Of a stretch of DNA of 64,000 bases, positions 61,801 to 64,000 are shown piece by piece. Under the pieces are notes generated by a model, which saw only the letters and a program-made list of their open reading frames with translations, made no database searches and was not told the DNA's origin. The translations under genes were made by a program, and so were the position numbers. Position 1 is the stretch's first letter. Each line of letters starts with the position of its first letter. Location of the stretch: positions 32,963,818-33,027,817 of the forward strand of contig CM031878.1 in NCBI GenBank assembly GCA_018697195.1, read 5' to 3'. The stretch is from Certhia americana. Taxonomy: Eukaryota; Chordata; Aves; Passeriformes; Certhiidae.

Positions 61801-64000
61801 TGTTTTAATGTACCCCCACATGATTCATAGGAAATATTCCGTTAATTCTGTAGAAAAGTAAAAATTGGCTTTCTGTAGCATTCTGTTTACTAAGAATAAA
61901 AAAAAGTTTATTCCAATCAAAATATTCACTTATCACAAGAACAGCAAGTATGAAAAAAGAAATTATTTGCTAGATCTACAAAAAACAGGGGAGTTAAGGC
62001 AGGCTGAGGTGGAATTAGCCTCCTTCTAAGTAAGAGGATTTGAACGTGTGATTTCTGTAGGGCAGGATCAATTTTGTTGTAGAAAAGATCCTAGTTGGGG
62101 CTATTTATATTGTCATTCAGCTTTTGTTGAACACCTCCCTCATAAAGTTGGCCTATCTCTGCATATTAATAAGCTTTTGGTTTCTCTGTGCTCCTGATTA
62201 GGAGAGAAGCGACCGATTATGCCCATGAGTAATATTACTGCTATTCAGTTCCCACCTCTCCTATTAAGAATTCCCAGGCCACTAGGTCTGTGGTTAAGCA
62301 ACATTGCCATAAATTTTCCAGGGGAAAGACTATGGCACAAACAGACTCCTGGAAAGAAAAAATTGCTAATGCCTACACTTACACACAGAGTCCTGCAGCT
62401 CTTTCTGTATTCAGGGGATGTCACCAGCTGCTGAAAACATATTTGTCTTGGGGCCTGAAAAGAATCTGCAGAGCGAGTGCCATGGCACCTTTTGGCACAG
62501 GTAGTGCTGGGAAACAATATAAGACTAACACAGATCAATAGATTTGACTGCACTGAACCCAACTGGTAAAAAACTTACAACAATTTGCTCAGGTATTTGT
62601 GCAACCTGCTGGTGGAACTGAATGCTAAAAATTCTCTTAGAACAGGTTTAACAGCTCAGTTTATCTTTTCTACCTCCTGATTTTGCTTCAGTGTGGCTTC
62701 TTTCTCAGTCACAAAATAAGACATTAATTTTTCTTCTATGTGCTTTCACAATGACTTTATGCAGTTTTGAACGTGCACTGTCCAGTGTCCACGGTAGGCT
62801 TAAAGGGACCAGGCAACCCCACAGTAATTCAGTTTCCATTCCCTTAAGACCCAGGCAAACATCTCTGCAGCACATGACTGTACCAGCTCCCTCAGAGCCC
62901 TGCTGAGTTCTGCTCCACTGAGGAGTACATAGACGTCCTCTGTGGACAATCTTTATGTCCCCTGCTGTAAGCTACTGGTGTGGTGAGGGGGCAGACAGAT
63001 GCTTCACCTTTTGTGCCCCTGAGAAATTGAGGACTCTTAAAATCTTTGATGTCTTATAGGATTACAATAAATAACTGCAAAAAGGCATAATAGAGAACAC
63101 GTGTCAATGAGACAGTATTTTCTAGCTATAGGAAGTATTGGGAAAGCATTGTGAAAATGAAAGTGTGCATTTGTACCAAACATCATAAAAATGATAGGAA
63201 ATTTTGAATACTCATAAAAATAATTTTTAAAAGTCACAGCTATCCAATCTAACAAGTAATACACAAAAAATATACAATTAATGTGGCCAATAAAAGATAA
63301 ATTCTTTCCTCATCCCCTTCATTCAAGGGTAATAATTCCTTAAAAACTTATAGAAAGTGTTGACGATCACTTGTGAGAGGTAAGAAAAGAACAAGATGAG
63401 AAACAGTTATTTCCTTTCTCTAAACATACTGCCATGAAAGAACTGAGCTCCAAAATTTCCAGATGGATTTTTCCTGTGATGGAAAGAGTCTGTCTGTGTT
63501 TGACATTCCTCCTGAGTCAGCTAACCAGTAAGCCAGTTCTTTGCAGAGCAAAACCCCTTCTCAGGGCGTAGGAGCAGCTGCTTCTGCTACAGTAGCATCC
63601 AGAACTGTGAATGAACTCATAAAATTTTTGTTGAGGAGAATTCTTCATTTTCTTGGGACAACACACAGTTCTGCAGCTTAACTATGCTGCCTGTAGATTT
63701 ATGTCTCTTTGTATAGTTATCTACTTAACACAATTGAAGCTTAAGACTCCCCAAATTTCAGCTTATCACTGCATCAAATGCATGGTTTTCTTGTTCTTAT
63801 AAGCAGCAAAGTAGTCTGCCAAGTATAGAAGAGCTTACATGATACTCTTTTTGATGTGAACAGAGAATGGAAGTAACTGAGAAGATGAGTAGCTATACTG
63901 ACCATATCAAACAGTGGCAAAATCTGTGATTGCCCTTGTCCCCTGTCACACTGCTGATTTCATAATGGAAACCTATTATGTTAAAAAAATTAAAGGAAAA

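Larger units (their letters stand above)
56641..64000. other. Gene-less AT-rich unique sequence
   Basis: No recognised gene. It holds one frame with splice-like borders (56812-56970), a palindrome (57530-57552), a 25-bp duplication (58387-58431) and a G/T-rich tract (58732-58885), all listed. The other frames, such as 62245-62562 (-), are short and unrecognised, and nothing structured is seen in 59.1-64.0 kb. Confidence 0.6.

Noticed and set aside
1..64000. CRISPR arrays, operons, tRNA or rRNA genes, phage or plasmid genes
   Set aside because: No regularly spaced direct repeats with unique spacers, no gene strings with ribosome binding sites, and no recognisable RNA-gene sequence were seen; the repeats identify the DNA as vertebrate.

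Overview
The window is vertebrate nuclear DNA, most likely from a bird. The best evidence is a set of CR1 LINE remnants. Their 3' ends carry the avian-style ending (a 'cttccaaccc'-like stretch followed by ATTCTGTG/ATTCTATG octamers), seen at about 8.9, 24.5, 37.6, 42.2 and 50.2 kb. The low density of other interspersed repeats, the AT-rich background and the scattered dinucleotide microsatellites also fit a bird. Crocodilian or turtle DNA cannot be fully excluded, and the species cannot be read from this sequence.

I recognise no conserved protein-coding gene, rRNA or tRNA. The window is either intergenic (a gene-poor stretch) or the interior of very long introns. Nearly all open frames are 60-100 codons, as expected by chance in about 128 kb of two-strand AT-rich sequence. 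The longest ones are artefacts of low-complexity DNA or of CR1 remnants. Four open frames have features worth checking and are listed with low confidence: a signal-peptide-like 100-codon frame ending at a good splice donor (10647-10946, +); a 65-codon frame between a splice acceptor and donor (4548-4742, -); a possible terminal exon (16122-16335, -); and a 53-codon frame between a splice acceptor and donor (56812-56970, +). A longer minus-strand open frame (34241-34786) is also noted.

Layout. 1-8.56 kb: AT-rich unique DNA with a pyrimidine tract and a (CA)n repeat. 8.57-9.64 kb: an internally deleted CR1, then an abrupt CpG-rich patch of about 240 bp (the only CpG-island-like sequence seen), a TAA/CAG-type trinucleotide tract and a G/T-rich tract. 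10.2 kb: an old interspersed repeat. 10.3-23.7 kb: unique DNA. 23.7-24.6 kb: the longest CR1, preserving frameshifted pieces of the reverse-transcriptase C-terminal region. 24.6-37.2 kb: unique DNA with small duplications and a (TC)n. 37.2-37.6 kb: a CR1 closely related to the 24-kb copy. 37.7-50.2 kb: unique DNA, a CR1 tail, a (TG)n, and a more GC-rich block near 49.7 kb with a degenerate ~30-bp repeat. 50.2 kb: a minus-strand CR1 with a long degenerate tail. 50.4-55.9 kb: unique DNA with (GT)n and (GATAT)n. 55.9-56.65 kb: a large C/T-only tract broken by an 80-N assembly gap, with noisy sequence after the gap and an 11-bp tandem array at its right edge. 56.65-64 kb: unique DNA with a 23-bp palindrome, a 25-bp duplication and a G-quadruplex-capable G/T tract.

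No operon, CRISPR array, phage, intact mobile element or multi-gene system is visible, and I do not see a new biological system. The observations most worth checking are the isolated CpG-rich patch, the 10.6-kb secreted-protein-like frame and the pyrimidine tract with its gap.
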